From positions 434,001-498,000 of the forward strand of contig WBVU01000015.1 of the NCBI GenBank assembly GCA_009192285.1: DNA of 64,000 nucleotides. Reading direction: 5' to 3'. Below the pieces are notes generated by a model. It searched no databases, was not told where the DNA came from, and worked only from the letters and a program-made list of their open reading frames with translations. Each line of letters starts with the position of its first letter. The stretch's first letter is position 1. A program made the position numbers and the translations under genes. Positions 62,352 to 64,000 of this stretch are shown here, one piece after another. The DNA is from Morchella semilibera. Its lineage: Eukaryota; Ascomycota; Pezizomycetes; Pezizales; Morchellaceae.

Positions 62352-62811
62352 TGCTAACAGTCAGGATGATGTTTCCCGGTTGCTGGCTAGGAGATACCTG
62401 GGTTAATTTATTTTTCGTATGAACGAGTTTCTTTCTTTGTGCTGCACTCGATTAGATTTTTCTTTTGAATAGAGGATGACATCAGTATTCGGTTACACGA
62501 AGAAGCAGCCCCAACCCTAGGTACTAGATGGTGGCTACATGTATGTACCACCATGGATCATGTTCTATCACTCGCACATTCCGAAGCCGGTTTAGTGATA
62601 TCTTGAGGCTCATTCTTGGCATCTATATCTTGGCACATGTCTATCACTACCTGATTGGGCTACATGACTTGCACCGCGAGCAGTTCAAACCACATCGCGT
62701 GAACCTCCGCCAAAAAGTACCCCGCCAAAGAGCTACTTGAAAACAGCACCACCCGTAGCTAACTCAACTTGGTGGAACTTTCCAGAACAACCCTGCTCTA
62801 CAGATACAGCT
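62352..62811. promoter_or_regulatory. Divergent FMP25-COG3 promoter region
   Basis: 460 bp separate the two start codons. It contains CTACATGTATGTACC near 62535. A 71-codon ORF (62528-62740) lies in this leader on the COG3 strand; if the COG3 transcript starts upstream of it, it would be an upstream ORF, but I see no evidence that it is translated. Confidence 0.55.
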
Positions 62812-64000
62812 ATGTTCGAGGATCATTGGTACCAGCACTCAGCTCCGGTAGTCCCTGAGGCTCCAAAAATGCGCCGGCAGGAATCAATAAAGAAACAATC
62901 CCCTAATCGACCATCTTTGGTACGCGGTTTACTATAGAATTTGGAATTCTTTGGGCTGATTGGAGTGTTCTGTAGGAAAGAACATCCTCAAACCTCTTAA
63001 AGAAATCTGCCGAGCAACATAAGAATCCGGTTCACGAAATCCCAATAGCCACTGTTAGGCGGAGAGCTAAATCTTATGGAGATCTTAGGGTGTTGGTTCA
63101 AGATAAATTTGTATTACCGGGTATTAAGGAAGGCTCAAATAATGCTGCCCGAGATCTTAACCCAAGACCAAAATCACGGAATGATCTTGAGGGTGCTAAG
63201 CTTGCAAGATTTGGACATAAGGCTTCGAATGGGAAATACAGAGGCGCAATTATAACACGGGAAATTAAGGATGAATTGGATTTTGCAGATTGGTATAAAC
63301 AGTTCGAAGATGACCTTCAAGACTCCAACAGTGAATACCAGTAACTACCCCTACTAGCTCCCAATTCCACAAGACGACTCGTTAATAACCCGTAGACTAT
63401 TTCATTCTACCCTTCAGTCGCACCTTACAACCTGCAACACACTTCTATCTACAACAGACACAACCCTCTCCCTCCTAAATAACCTCCAATTATCCTTTCG
63501 CGCTGTTCACGCCCAAACTTCCACCTTTCAAGAAACATGTTCCGGCCTGCTTTCCCATCAATCTCATTTAGAAAAGCTTCTTTCCTCTATATCTACCGCC
63601 CTACATCCTTTCACCGAGCTAGAACCAATTACTCGTCTCCTTGCCCGGCCTGGAAGCGATTTTGTAAAGACACCAGCGTTTAGAGAGATGTTGGTTCGAT
63701 TGGATGATTGTATTGCGTGGATGGACGATCCCGCTCATAAAGGCTTTCACGATGTTGAGACCTATGCACCGAAATTTAGACAATGTATGACTCGTGCACT
63801 CACGCTGATACGGAATTACTTTGTGAGTAGTATACGAGAGGTTTCGAATGAGGTGACAGGCAGAATCAAGGAAAGACAGATGAACGATACGACTCAAAGC
63901 GCGCTGTTATACGCAAAATTTAGGGTCAATGCACCCCTATTGCGTGAATTAGTGGGTGAAATTGAGAAGAGATGTGACCATGAGGAGTATGTACTGCTTC
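62812..64000 (+). CDS. COG3: COG complex subunit 3 (Cog3/Sec34), 5' part
   Basis: The N-terminal part of a Golgi tethering-complex subunit for intra-Golgi retrograde transport; the gene continues past the window. Exons: 62812-62919, 62976-63340, 63396 onward (open at 64000). The start gives MFEDHWYQHSAPV. A basic, Ser-rich segment follows (SPNRPSLERTSSN; RRRAKSYGDLRV). The third exon carries the Sec34 N-terminal region: a helical stretch, LEPITRLLARPG, FREMLVRLDDCIAWM, TYAPKFRQCMTRALTLIRNYF and MNDTTQSALLYAKFRVNAP. The latter motifs are diagnostic of Cog3. The intron before exon 3 uses donor GTAACT (CA|GTAACT). No stop codon lies in exon 3 within the window. Confidence 0.92.

Noticed and set aside
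62528-62740. 71-codon hydrophobic ORF upstream of COG3 as an independent gene
   Set aside because: It sits in the COG3 leader or promoter and resembles no family; noted only as a possible uORF.

Overview
The window reads as nuclear DNA of a filamentous ascomycete (Pezizomycotina). I could rebuild fifteen spliced genes by hand, plus one long intronless ORF, one doubtful small ORF and two nuclear tRNA genes. The spliced genes carry 61 short introns, mostly about 50-95 nt; 60 are GT-AG and one is GC-AG. Every complete model closes in frame. The gene set is fungal: a Kha1-type K+/H+ antiporter, a metacaspase, a Delta8-sphingolipid desaturase, a CM1/PACT spindle-pole scaffold, a Sro7-type Lgl protein, Fmp25, TAN1 and TSR3. 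Wide AT-rich gaps, a recurrent TACATGTA palindrome and decayed hairpin elements resemble large-genome lineages such as Pezizomycetes, but that placement is only an inference.

Layout, left to right: tRNA-Pro(AGG) with intron (+); KHA1 (-); a 5.3 kb empty gap with hairpin repeats; GGA adaptor (-); a 2.3 kb divergent gap with a hairpin cluster; phosphopentomutase (+) convergent with metacaspase (-); a 6.4 kb gap with no convincing gene; sphingolipid desaturase (+); a 1.9 kb gap with another hairpin; CM1/PACT coiled-coil scaffold (+), convergent with a GC-rich APH-fold phosphotransferase (-); TAN1 (-); a second tRNA-Pro(AGG) copy (-); SRO7/tomosyn (-); ASF1 (-); TSR3 (+), convergent with RVB1 (-); a roughly 300 nt poly-C tract; a 942-codon glutamine-rich intronless ORF (+); a 4.4 kb gap with a doubtful small membrane ORF; a small secreted protein (+); FMP25 (-), sharing a 460 bp promoter with the 5' part of COG3 (+), which runs off the right edge.

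The genes form no pathway cluster. Several share cell-biological themes: trafficking (GGA, SRO7, COG3, KHA1), RNA modification (TAN1, TSR3), chromatin (ASF1, RVB1) and microtubule organisation. I see no CRISPR array, no intact transposon, no biosynthetic cluster and no convincing new multi-gene system. The most unusual material is non-coding: a family-like set of 0.1-0.2 kb foldback elements bounded by ACATGT-type sequence, whose arm differences are all or nearly all transitions, and the poly-C tract in a divergent promoter. The least characterised proteins are the Q-rich ORF, the 61-aa secreted protein and the phosphotransferase with a degenerate catalytic loop.
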